From Owenia fusiformis (Eukaryota > Annelida > Polychaeta > Sabellida > Oweniidae): a DNA stretch of 21,797 nucleotides. The translations under genes and the position numbers were made by a program. Within the stretch, counting starts at the first letter, position 1. The number at the start of each line of letters is the position of its first letter. The stretch covers positions 1 through 21,797 of the forward strand of contig CAIIXF020000340.1 of assembly GCA_903813345.2 (NCBI GenBank), in the 5' to 3' direction. Below, piece after piece: positions 1 to 7,995 of this stretch. The notes beneath the pieces were generated by a model. That model saw only the letters and a list, made by a program, of their open reading frames with translations. It did no database searches and was not told the origin of the DNA.

Positions 1-480
1 TTCTCTTTGAACTCAGGATTGGTTTCATACCTTTTCTTTTCATATCCTTTCATATAATCTTTCTGGTTTTCTCTGAACTCAGGGTTAATGTCATATTCTG
101 TGCGAACACGTTGTTTTTGTTTCTCTTTGAACTCAGGGTTAAAGTCATATTCTGTGCGAATACGTTGCTTTTGTTTCTCTTTGAACTCAGGGTTAATGTC
201 ATATTCTGTGCGAATACGTTGCTTTTGTTTCTCTTTGAACTCAGGGTTAATGTCATATTCTGTGCGAATACGTTGCTTTTGTTTCTCTTTGAACTCAGGA
301 TTGGTTTCATACTTTCTATTTTCATATTCTTTCATGTATTCTTTCTGGTTTTTTCTGAACTCAGGGTTAATGTCATATTCTGTGCGAACACGTTGTTTTT
401 GTTTCTCTTTGAACTCAGGGTTCATGTCATATTCTGTGCGTATCCATTGTTTCTGTTTCTCTTTGAACTCAGGATTAGTG
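1..480 (-). repeat. In-frame coding minisatellite, 54-bp and 66-bp units
   Basis: The anchor TGAACTCAGG (plus strand) occurs at 8, 74, 128, 182, 236, 290, 356, 410 and 464. Spacings are 66, 54, 54, 54, 54, 66, 54, 54. Both lengths are multiples of three, so the reading frame is kept across all nine copies. The 66-bp units encode the YMKxYExxxYET variant and punctuate the 54-bp units. This suggests expansion of a mixed higher-order block. Confidence 0.95.
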
Positions 481-563
481 TCATATTTATTTCTTTGGTA
501 CTCTTTCATATATTTCTTAAGCTTTTCTGGTGTTTGTTTATAATTTATTTTACTTTCCTTTTT
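1..563 (-). CDS. Partial downstream ORF: charged NPEF repeat region, cut by the window edge
   Basis: On the minus strand a frame free of stops runs from just after a stop at 564-566 to base 1. It lies -1 relative to the end of the OTU protein and overlaps it by about 20 bases. The first Met is at 509. It encodes nine copies of an 18- or 22-residue unit beginning NPEFKEKQ and ending in either RIRTEYDI or YMKEYENRKYET. The composition is almost entirely Lys, Arg, Glu, Gln and Tyr, which predicts a long charged helix. Repeats of this style occur in animal Helitron-encoded proteins ahead of the Helitron_like_N region, from memory of such proteins. It is probably the continuation of the OTU protein rather than an independent gene; the rest lies outside the window. 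Confidence 0.65.
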
Positions 564-3500
564 TTACTTTCTTTATAATCTTCTGATACTTTGTATGTCA
601 TTCTTTGATGTTCTTTTTTATTTTCAGAGACATCTTTGTTTTCATTATATTCCTGTTTTATTTTCAAATTCTTTGCTTTTCGTCTTAATTCCTTCTTTGA
701 ACACTTTGGAGTTTTAGGTTCTACTGGAGAAATATTTGAGCTTTTTTTGTAAGAACCAGTTTCAAGACTACCTAATTCCATTATTCTACTTAATTGAGAT
801 ATTTCGGGTGTTGATGAGTCAGAACTGGTTCTTTCTTCAATATGAATTTTTGTTGCATTGCTTGCCTGCATAGGTTTTTCTTGGACTTTTGTCACTACAT
901 CATAATGAAGCTCACCAGAATGATTGAGGTAAAGTTGTCTATTATATGTATCGCCATAAACTGTCCATCTATCATAGCTATAAGTCAGTATTTTGACTTC
1001 AAACAAATGGCAACAAGCTACTATTTCTATCTGTGTCCCTATTGAATGCATTGTTTTGCTCATTATTTGATTCTCTAATTCTTCTGTAGTAATTCCAAGG
1101 GTTTTAGTGATGTATTGTTTGCAAATTGGATCTCTTTTATGATCAAGAATAAGTTGCCTAATTTGTTTGTGATTATCTTCTGTATTAGTCATGGAATATG
1201 AAATGGCTCTAAAAAGGCAGTCCCCATCATCTTTAACTTTTTTCAAAGATTTCTGTTTCGGAAAAGAGTGGAGTATTTCGATATCTTGTTTGGCATCAGC
1301 ACGCATTTCTCTACGCTTCAAATTAAATTGTTTAGCAATCTCTATTTTTTGTGTCTTGTTGAGAGGAATAAAGTATCCAATAGAAATTTCTTTCTCACTA
1401 CCTGGTACATTCATCACATCATCATCTTCTTTAATTATTTTTGGATTTGTGTTCGTATTTTCTTTACATGGCCTTTTCTTCACTGATTCACCCAATTGCT
1501 CATTTTGACTGCATTTTCCTAATAAATCACTTTCACTTGATAACTTCTCAGAAAAATTTAGTTTCCTTTTTGTTGATTTTGATTTAACTTTGCAATCAAA
1601 TTTCTTCATTTCTTCAGGTTCATTCTTTCCTGGATCATTTCGACATTTAATCTTGGTCGATAAAGTAGACTGTTTCACAGCTTTACATTCATAAAGCATT
1701 ATAGCGTCAACAATAAAAACGTTTTTTGTATCTGCTCTGTCTTGAATGCATTCTGCTAAGGACTCAGCTGTGTTCCATATTAACATTGTGATGGTTTCCA
1801 AAACGTTTGACTTATGAACAGTTGCTTTTCCAAATTCATGAATTCTGCCCTGTTTATCTCTACAGTGAGGATCGAATGAATAATACATGGTGGTGTCTCC
1901 CTTCTTTCTTTTTGTGACACACATTGTTGTATTAAGGAATGTTACTAGACAAGAGTCATGATCAGTGAGAGCTTGGTCTATAGCTTCGTGTATTGTCAAC
2001 CCATGTTCATCTTCATCGTAGTTCCAATATTCCAATTGTCCTTGTATTGGAGTAGATCTGTATGTGAATGTCTTATCATTGCAACTAACAGTTTCTGGAA
2101 TATCATATATACTGAGGTAGCCAGTGGGAGTTGGATTTTCTGTTATTATTTTTGTGTAAAGAACATTGCCTCTGTATAGAACGTCGTCAATGAATGGAGC
2201 ATCGATATGGCGATATGCCTCACTTTCTGACATCATTAAATAAGTCAAAGAATTTGCGAAACATTGTTTGCCTCCACCGATATCCTCAAATACATCATCA
2301 TTCTGGGCCATAGTTCCCTGTACTATATCATGGACTTTCAGTATCTCTGTGCCTATCACATCAGTAATGACATCATAATGGTTTTGAGTTGAGTGATCTA
2401 GATATATACATCTGTTTTCAAACTCTCTGCCAAATACTGACCAGCTGTTCATTCTATCATAGGTTATTATTTTCATTTGGAATAAATGACAGGCGGCAGC
2501 TATTTCGATGTCAGTTCCCCACACAGAAGATCTGTTCATATTTGTTGATTTAATATGTAATTCCAATTCTGGGTGAGACAAGCCTCTGGTTTTCTGGATG
2601 TATTCTTGGCAATTCTGATCATTTCTATGTGCCACTATTCTCTGCCGTATCGCTCTGTGATTGGACTCATCATTCGTGATGCAATAAGATATAGCTCTGA
2701 ATAAACAGTTGCCATCACCAGTTATTCGTTTTAGGCATTCTTGTTTAGGCTTCATGTCTCGAATTTCAACATCAATATGTATAGGATCATTGGTTTTGGT
2801 GAAATATTTCAAATTGTGAAGGTTACACAACTGTAGTTTTTCCATATTCTGTAAAGGAGTGAAATTTCCAACAGGGCCACTTTTCTTTGACTGAATTATT
2901 GTTATATCATCAGAATTCTCACTTGATTTATGTTTCAATTCATGTCTAGGGTGTTCAGGCTTGTAACCACCAGTTTGAGAGTCTGCAATTTCAGTGTTTT
3001 CAAGTTCTTCATCACTTTCAAAAACAACTTTCATGGGTGGCACTCTTGGGCAATCATCGTTAAAAATATCTTCCATTTCATCGACTACTTTTAAGAAGTA
3101 TGGATTCTCATTTTCTGTCTCTTGCATGTTTTCGGATGTTGTTTTATTTGTAAAATTTGATTCACGACTCAGATATTTTGCTCTTTTCAGTTCTTTTCTT
3201 GTTGAAAAGCTTTTATATTTAATTTCAGTGTCATCATTCGAATCCTTGGTTTCCATATTGATAGTTGGTACACGTAAAGAATTGTCTGATAAGTACTGCT
3301 CTAAGACATGATGTTGTTTTACTTCATCTTTCTTTGACATTGGTTCTGTAAGGTTTTCAGCATACACATGTTTATCTTTTTTTGAAATTAATTTGTGATT
3401 TTTCCTTCCAAGTTTACGACTGGATTGTTTAGATACGGTCTTAATACTAGAATGCACCATTACCTGATTACGTCGTCTTTTCAATGATTTTGTCAAGTTT

Positions 3501-4072
3501 GATTTCAATTTCTTTGCGGTGGCTTTTTCCTGACCCCTAATCTTATTGACATAAAACTTGTTCATTTTTGAGATTGATCCAAGGACTGTATTGTTTTCAT
3601 CAATGAGAGATTTGATATCATCCAAAATGTTGACATTGCTTTTCAGTAAATCACAATTGACTTCACTTTCAGTAGTACCATGGGATTTCACACTCGGTTG
3701 ATTGGTTGTTTTTGTCAATCGTCTGAGACTCTTCTTCAAAGATTTAGACATTTTACCTGGTAATAATAGTCTCGCCTTATCAGGAATATCAGAATCAGGT
3801 ATAGGTTCGGTTAGAACAATGTTGTGTTTTGCAAGTGGAGAACCAGTAGCGTATGATATGGCAGCAAGATTTTCATATATATGACTATTTGAACATATGA
3901 ATGCAGTATCAGAGAGCAAACACTTATTTTGACACAAGGGTGTAGGCCTTTCATTGATTTTACATAGTTCATCCATGTTTCTAAGATTACTTTGAAAAAT
4001 TTCGACAGCACTTTCGCTCAAATTTATGTTTCTAAGGTCACTTTGAAAAATTTCGGCAGCACTTCCCCTCAT
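545..4072 (-). CDS. Double-OTU / C76-like cysteine protease protein, probable Helitron-like transposon ORF
   Basis: A 1175-residue frame, by far the longest in the window. An OTU domain spans about residues 448-572 (GDGNCLFRAIS, nucleophile Cys456, NHYDV with His565). A second OTU spans about 943-1064 (DDGDCLFRAIS, Cys952, LHYDV with His1056). Between them, about 596-800, is a different module with GGGKQCFANS (Cys604) and YYSFDPHCRD (Asp734, His736), the Cys...Asp-x-His layout of herpesvirus-tegument-like C76 deubiquitinases. All three catalytic sets look intact. Linkers are low-complexity and basic (LKRRR, SKKELRRKAK), suggesting nuclear entry. The ATG at 4072 is the first after an in-frame stop four codons upstream. 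OTU proteases are known in animal Helitron proteins, and the charged NPEF repeats just downstream suggest the same context. No helicase or Rep motif is visible here, so the Helitron assignment is inference. The likely activity is ubiquitin or polyprotein cleavage; substrates are unknown. Confidence 0.85.
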   Translation of the reverse strand: MRGSAAEIFQSDLRNINLSESAVEIFQSNLRNMDELCKINERPTPLCQNKCLLSDTAFICSNSHIYENLAAISYATGSPLAKHNIVLTEPIPDSDIPDKARLLLPGKMSKSLKKSLRRLTKTTNQPSVKSHGTTESEVNCDLLKSNVNILDDIKSLIDENNTVLGSISKMNKFYVNKIRGQEKATAKKLKSNLTKSLKRRRNQVMVHSSIKTVSKQSSRKLGRKNHKLISKKDKHVYAENLTEPMSKKDEVKQHHVLEQYLSDNSLRVPTINMETKDSNDDTEIKYKSFSTRKELKRAKYLSRESNFTNKTTSENMQETENENPYFLKVVDEMEDIFNDDCPRVPPMKVVFESDEELENTEIADSQTGGYKPEHPRHELKHKSSENSDDITIIQSKKSGPVGNFTPLQNMEKLQLCNLHNLKYFTKTNDPIHIDVEIRDMKPKQECLKRITGDGNCLFRAISYCITNDESNHRAIRQRIVAHRNDQNCQEYIQKTRGLSHPELELHIKSTNMNRSSVWGTDIEIAAACHLFQMKIITYDRMNSWSVFGREFENRCIYLDHSTQNHYDVITDVIGTEILKVHDIVQGTMAQNDDVFEDIGGGKQCFANSLTYLMMSESEAYRHIDAPFIDDVLYRGNVLYTKIITENPTPTGYLSIYDIPETVSCNDKTFTYRSTPIQGQLEYWNYDEDEHGLTIHEAIDQALTDHDSCLVTFLNTTMCVTKRKKGDTTMYYSFDPHCRDKQGRIHEFGKATVHKSNVLETITMLIWNTAESLAECIQDRADTKNVFIVDAIMLYECKAVKQSTLSTKIKCRNDPGKNEPEEMKKFDCKVKSKSTKRKLNFSEKLSSESDLLGKCSQNEQLGESVKKRPCKENTNTNPKIIKEDDDVMNVPGSEKEISIGYFIPLNKTQKIEIAKQFNLKRREMRADAKQDIEILHSFPKQKSLKKVKDDGDCLFRAISYSMTNTEDNHKQIRQLILDHKRDPICKQYITKTLGITTEELENQIMSKTMHSIGTQIEIVACCHLFEVKILTYSYDRWTVYGDTYNRQLYLNHSGELHYDVVTKVQEKPMQASNATKIHIEERTSSDSSTPEISQLSRIMELGSLETGSYKKSSNISPVEPKTPKCSKKELRRKAKNLKIKQEYNENKDVSENKKEHQRMTYKVSEDYKESKKRKVK
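559..565 (-). other. Seven-A run at the junction of the two reading frames
   Basis: On the minus strand the codons read AGT AAA AAA AGG. The OTU frame stops seven codons after this. A shift of -1 here joins it to the NPEF frame without a stop. The heptamer is not an ideal X-XXY-YYZ slippery site, because a T precedes the A run. A one-base deletion or an assembly error in the homopolymer is therefore at least as likely as programmed frameshifting. Confidence 0.6.
881..1246 (-). other. OTU protease domain 2 (residues about 943-1064)
   Basis: Contains KDDGDCLFRAISYSMTN with Cys952 and closes at LHYDV with His1056. The DGDC variant replaces the DGNC of domain 1. The two domains align along their whole length (for example NHKQIRQLILDHKRDP against NHRAIRQRIVAHRNDQ), so they arose by an internal duplication that has since diverged considerably. 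Confidence 0.9.
1673..2287 (-). other. C76-like (herpes tegument-type) papain-fold module between the OTUs
   Basis: Residues about 596-800. GGGKQCFANSLTYL supplies a Gln603-Cys604 pair at the start of a helix, and YYSFDPHCRDKQGR supplies Asp734 and His736. The fragment GNVLYTKI and the DIPETV region fit the family's spacing between the Cys and the D-x-H motif. I recognise this from motif order only. A fold comparison with known C76 and OTU members would decide it. It could instead be a diverged member of another papain-like clan found in transposons. Confidence 0.6.
2357..2731 (-). other. OTU protease domain 1 (residues about 448-572)
   Basis: Contains TGDGNCLFRAISY, with Asp453 and Cys456 in the classic OTU D-G-N-C block. 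The helix NHRAIRQRIVAH follows, then the strand pair around MKIITYDR, and the closing NHYDV with His565. The domain is preceded by about 45 residues (FTPLQNMEKLQL...) that are also found in front of the second OTU, so the duplicated unit is larger than the protease fold itself. Confidence 0.9.
3975..4068 (-). repeat. 51-bp tandem duplication encoding the protein's N-terminus
   Basis: Two copies offset by 51 bp encode SAAEIFQSDLRNINLSE and SAVEIFQSNLRNMDEL, a 17-residue repeat at the very start of the OTU protein. The first copy begins immediately after the initiator Met, so the start codon sits inside the repeated unit. Divergence is a few bases. Confidence 0.9.
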
Positions 4073-4124
4073 ATTTGTGATTTACAGTTTTTATGCACTA
4101 TCAGTTTTTATGTTCTCAAAATCT

Positions 4125-4238
4125 CTGTTCACAATTCTATAATTTTTCTGTTCTGACAATCCGTCATTTATTCTGTTCACAATTCTATAATTTTTCTGTT
4201 CTGACAATCCGTCATTTGTGCACTGCTTCACAATTCTA
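4125..4238. repeat. 48-bp tandem repeat upstream of the OTU gene, about 2.3 copies
   Basis: A 45-bp block starting CTGTTCACAATTCTA occurs at 4125-4169 and again without visible change at 4173-4217. A partial third copy (CTTCACAATTCTA) lies at 4226-4238. It sits 50-165 bp before the start codon of the minus-strand gene, where a 5' leader or promoter would be. I see no clear TATA box. Confidence 0.9.
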
Positions 4239-4357
4239 CGGGAAATACTCAAAGTACACTCAGTATTTCAAGTACAGTTGTTCTGTTCAGACTGAATTGC
4301 TACGAACAAGTGTAGGAAAGATCGCAAATCAGATGCATATATGATCGAGACTACGAA

Positions 4358-4385
4358 CGCAAGGTATATGCATATAAACCTTGCG
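4358..4385. repeat. Palindromic hairpin upstream of the OTU gene
   Basis: CGCAAGGT and ACCTTGCG are perfect inverted arms around ATATGCATATAA, whose core ATATGCATAT is itself palindromic. The whole 28 bp is therefore nearly one palindrome. It could be an element-end structure or a chance cruciform; no CTRR motif follows it. Confidence 0.7.
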
Positions 4386-4568
4386 ATCATCAATGCCTCA
4401 GATGCCCTTCCCTTGACAACTGAAAAACAGAAAAAAATCTGTGTCAGTTTGTATATTTTCCCCTTTATCACACCCAGTAATCAAAAATGGTTGAAGGGGC
4501 AATGCCAGAAAATTAAACAAATCTGCAAGATTTACCTTTTCACCAGAAAGTTTACAAATAAATTGCTG

Positions 4569-5109
4569 AATGAATAGGTACACAATATGGTAAAATCAGT
4601 AAGGTGTTTTACGTTCTTTGAGCTGATAAGATTCTAAGGTGTGAGATATATTTTTAAAAATGTGCAACATCACCAACATGCAGAAATCAATCGTTTTGTT
4701 ATAAATCAAGCAGTGGATGTCTACAAGATGAGTTCTAAATACAATAGATGACATCATCATCGCAAAATGAATGCCATTGCTGTTTTATCAAAATTAGTCA
4801 GAATATGTTATAAAAAAATTAAAATCGAACAGTGATTAAAAGGAGAGGGGAGTAAACTAAAATTACTCTCCCGCATTACTCACTATTACATTTTGAACAA
4901 ATTTACAAACAGTAATGGCATTCATTTACTGATGATAACGACATCTATTAGTTTTTAAAACATGTCCTGTAGATGTCCAATAGGCTACTTATTTTAAAGC
5001 AAAAGGATTTTTGCACACTAGTAATATCACGCCTTTTTAAATAGATCTCTCACTTGCGAAGATAATCAGTTAAAAAATCATAGTGCACCACTTCTTGTAC
5101 CTATTCATT
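4569..5109. mobile_element. Fold-back MITE, family FB1, copy 1
   Basis: The first 210 bases and the reverse complement of the last 205 align throughout with scattered mismatches. Both ends begin AATGAATAGGTACA. Shared internal blocks include the GTGAGAGATCT-like segment, the TTTTGCT/TTTTGTT segment and AATGAATGCCATT. The palindrome continues to the middle (GAGTAA at 4850, TTACTC at 4863). There is no coding capacity. A diverged second copy lies at 9115-9475. Target duplications are not clear at the ends. Confidence 0.85.
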
Positions 5110-5249
5110 TAGTGTTTTATTTATACACTTTCTGTTGAAAAAATAATTCTTGCAGATTAATTCAGTTTCTAGCAGAAATCATCTACTTCCCTCTCACTAA
5201 TTTCCGATAGCTGGCTATGTTTATTTAATCAGAAATTTTGGTCAGTATC
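5110..5249. other. Spacer, its end homologous to 9498-9535
   Basis: No coding signal. Bases 5217-5249 (GTTTATTTAATCAGAAATTTTGG and following) match 9498-9532, which follows the second FB1 copy. The two FB1 copies therefore share flanking sequence and belong to a larger repeated unit. The first 100 bases of this spacer have no counterpart in the second copy. Confidence 0.6.
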
Positions 5250-5251
5250 TA

Positions 5252-5817
5252 CAGAGTATTTCATATGTATACAACCCCCTCTAAAATCATATATATAGCA
5301 TTGTCACCATATCATGTTATATATCACTTGATTCTCAATTGAAAGTTACATAAGATTGCAAAGTTTCAGAATCCAGGGGTGTCCTTGAAAAAAAGAATGT
5401 ATCAAAGGATGTAGGTACGGGAAAAATTTAGTTTCCGTATAGCACATTTCTAGCTGTTACCATCATGACAGTGTTCAGTCCACATGTCTGTGACAGTTAT
5501 TCACAAAGATATATAGACAGGATTCATAGAGTGGCTAATAGGGAAGCCAGGGACCATGGTTCCACCTTGTTCATTAAAAATGGGTAATGGACAAAGTGAA
5601 CAGATCACAGAACTGGGTCCAAAATGCTCATAAAGGACCATGTACCCATACTTTGATACATTGTACACACTATATCTTTTTCCAGCGACACCACTTGATT
5701 GTGAAACTTTGCAATCTTATGTAACTTTTCATAACAAACAAAATGATATATAACATGATAGGGTGGTAATGCTACATGTATGAGTTTAGAGGGGGTGCAT
5801 ACATATGAAACACCCTG
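5252..5817. mobile_element. Fold-back MITE, family FB2, with TA target duplication
   Basis: Arms of about 180 bp (5252-5430 and 5620-5817) align as inverted repeats. The left begins CAGAGTATTTCATATGTAT and the right, reverse-complemented, CAGGGTGTTTCATATGTAT. Shared internal blocks include ATCATGTTATATATCA and ACATAAGATTGCAAAGTTTC. TA flanks both ends (5250-5251, 5818-5819). The related sequence at 9510-9545 lacks the insertion and reads straight through. The element is non-autonomous, with no ORF. Confidence 0.88.
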
Positions 5818-5889
5818 TACATACTTTTACAAGGACACAAATGTGTACAACATGTCCCCACCAATGGGTATTCCCAATAGATTTTTTTC

Positions 5890-6760
5890 ATCCTGAATGG
5901 CTAACCTTAATCAGTTAAAAAGACAAAGTTTTAGGATAAAAAATCCAAAATGACAGTTTTGATATTTCCCCAGAATGCCCGAGAGCTAATCAATTCAAGA
6001 TTATCATATATTAAGAATCATCCCTGAAAATTTGAAATCAATCCATGAAACAGTTCTTCAAAAGACTTTACAGACAAGACTTTTGGTTGGAAAATCCAAA
6101 ATGACCAAATTAACATTTACCCAGAATGCTCAAAAACTAATCAGGTCAAGATTTTCATACAAAGAATCTTCCCTGAAAATTTGAAATTGATCAGTAAAAA
6201 AACTTCATCCGGAAATGAGTAGACAAGACTTTACAGACAAGATTTTAGGATGAAAAATCCAAAATGGCGACCTTAACAGTTACCCAGAATGCCCAAAAAG
6301 TAATCAGAGATCTGCATACAACGTATCATCCCTGAAAATTTAAAATCGATCCATCAAACAGTTCGCCTGGAAATGCATAGACAAGACTTTACAGACAAGA
6401 TTCTAGGATGGAAAATCCAAAATGACCACCTTAATATTTACCCAGAATACTCAAAAACGAATCAGGTCAAGATTTCCATACAAAAAATTGAAATTGATAC
6501 AAAAAACATTTCGCCTGGAAAGGCATAAACAAGACTTTACATACAAGATTTTAGGATGAAGAATCCATAATGGTCACCTTAACATTTACGCAGAATGCCC
6601 AAAAACTGATCAGTTCGGGATTAGCATACTAAGAATCATCCCTGTAAATTTGAAATTGATCTGCCAAACAGTTCGCCTTAAAACACGTACACAAGACTTT
6701 ACAGACAACATTTTAGGATGAAAATGCAAAATGGTGGCCCAGATATTTTCCAAGAATGCT
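5890..6760. repeat. Tandem repeat family A, about 150-160 bp, first block
   Basis: The landmark (GACAAGATTTTAGGATG followed by AAAATCCAAAATGG) recurs near 5928, 6077, 6236, 6396, 6543 and 6705. Other shared segments in each unit are CATTTACCCAGAATGCCC, AACTAATCAG and CATCCCTGAAAATTTGAAAT. Copies are substantially diverged. No frame stays open. The family returns at 7680-7990 and 14030-14760. Confidence 0.9.
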
Positions 6761-6859
6761 AACTAGATAACAGCAAAGCGTAGCAAATCCCATCAAACAG
6801 CCAAGGCTGTCATTTTTACAAAATCCTTCTACTACGTTATCAGATATAGCAAAATTTGT

Positions 6860-7330
6860 AAAAATAACACATGCTTAAAAATGGCCACCATTTTCAAAAT
6901 GGCCACCTTCTAGCCAAAGTTTCATTAAACAGTGTGCCATGCTTATGAGTATTCACATATCAAATATGAACAAAATCGCTCTATTAATTTTTTTGAGTTA
7001 TAGTAAAAAATGTAAAATAACACACGTAAAAATGGCCACCTTCTAGCCAAAGTGTCATAAAACAGTGTGCCATGCTTATGAATATTTACATATCAAATAT
7101 GAACAAAATCGCTGTATAACTTTTTGAGTTATAGTAAAAAACGTAAAATAACCCACGTAAAAATGGCGTTTATTTTCAAAATAGCCGGCTTCTAGCCAAA
7201 GTGTCATAAAAAGTGTGCTATGCTTAGGAGTATTCACATATCAAATATGAATAAAATCGCACCACTACTTTTCAAGTTACAGCAAAAATCGTAAAATAGC
7301 ATGTAAAAGCCGCCATTTTTCAAGATGGCT
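6860..7330. repeat. Tandem repeat family B, about 133-148 bp
   Basis: Units contain AATGGCCACC, TTCTAGCCAAAGTGTCAT, AGTGTGCCATGCTTA and CAAATATGAACAAAATCGC. The last landmark occurs near 6961, 7094 and 7242, with a relic near 7565. Three clear copies sit between two blocks of family A. Confidence 0.85.
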
Positions 7331-7414
7331 GCCAAATGTTTCTTAAATATCTACATTTTTAGATTTATTATGTCTTATATAACTTCTTTACATTTAAAAC
7401 ACATTGCTAATACA

Positions 7415-7454
7415 GTTAACATATTGTACATATGTTAACATTAACATATTGTAC
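7415..7454. repeat. 25-bp palindrome with adjacent direct repeat
   Basis: GTTAACATAT and ATATGTTAAC at 7415-7439 are perfect arms around TGTAC. TTAACATATTGTAC is then repeated at 7441-7454. No further role can be seen. Confidence 0.8.
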
Positions 7455-7593
7455 CTAAATTACTGTAAATTCATCACTAAAATGGCCGCCATTTTGAAAC
7501 GAGCGGCATTTTGAAAATCGGCTTTCGAGCAGAACTTCTACCCCCATAGGGCGTATGTGTACAAAATATGAACAAAATCGGGCCAATGGTATT

Positions 7594-7680
7594 TGAGTTA
7601 TTGCCCGGATGGACGGATGGACAGACGTACGTACGTACGGACAGACAGACGGAGGCGTTCCCTATATCCCTCCGAACTTT
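7594..7680. repeat. Low-complexity tail (GGAC/GTAC/CAGA) of a dispersed repeat
   Basis: GATGGACGGATGGACAGAC leads into three tandem GTAC units, then GGACAGACAGACGGAGG and a CTATATCCCTCCGAACTTT trailer. This tail-plus-trailer pattern is typical of dispersed non-coding repeats in lophotrochozoan genomes. It ends family B and precedes more family A. Confidence 0.75.
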
Positions 7681-7995
7681 ATTCAATGGGATAATTAGGT
7701 CAAGAGTTTCATTCAAGGAATCATCCCTGAAAATTTGAAATCGATCCATAAAATGTTTCGCATGGAAATGTGTACACAAGACTTGACATACAAGATTTTA
7801 TGAAGAAAAATCCAAAATAGCCGCCTTAACGTTTATGCAGAATGCCCAAAAACTAATCTATTCGTGATTTGCACACTAAGAATCATCCCTGAAAACTTGA
7901 AATTGATCCATGAAACGGTTAGCCTGGAAACATGTTGACAAGACTTTACAGACAAAATTCTACAACAGAAAATCCAAAAATGGCCACCAATAAAA
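7680..7995. repeat. Tandem repeat family A, second block (about two copies)
   Basis: ATCATCCCTGAAAATTTGAAAT, ACAAGATTTTATGAAG, AAAATCCAAAATAGCC and CAGAATGCCCAAAAACTAATC are all present, with a second copy about 160 bp later ending in AAAATCCAAAAATGGCC near 7985. Confidence 0.85.

Noticed and set aside
50-578. Three repetitive open frames over the left-end repeat (two plus-strand, one minus-strand)
   Set aside because: They are other-frame readings of the 54/66-bp minisatellite. The frame giving NPEFKEKQ units connects to the OTU gene and has a plausible charged composition; the others are Phe/Leu/Cys- or Asn/Ser-rich shadows.
842-3884. Plus-strand frames of 60-105 codons inside the OTU gene
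   Set aside because: They overlap conserved protease domains on the other strand and have no recognisable composition of their own.
4358-4385. Palindrome as a Helitron 3' hairpin for the OTU element
   Set aside because: It lies upstream of the minus-strand gene, i.e. on the 5' side, and no CTRR follows it in either orientation.
4093-4583. Small frames on both strands upstream of the OTU gene
   Set aside because: They cross the 48-bp tandem repeat and palindrome and show no domain or start context.
7620-7680. GTAC/CAGA tract as a CRISPR-like or satellite array
   Set aside because: There are no spacers and only three GTAC units; it is a common tail of dispersed animal repeats.
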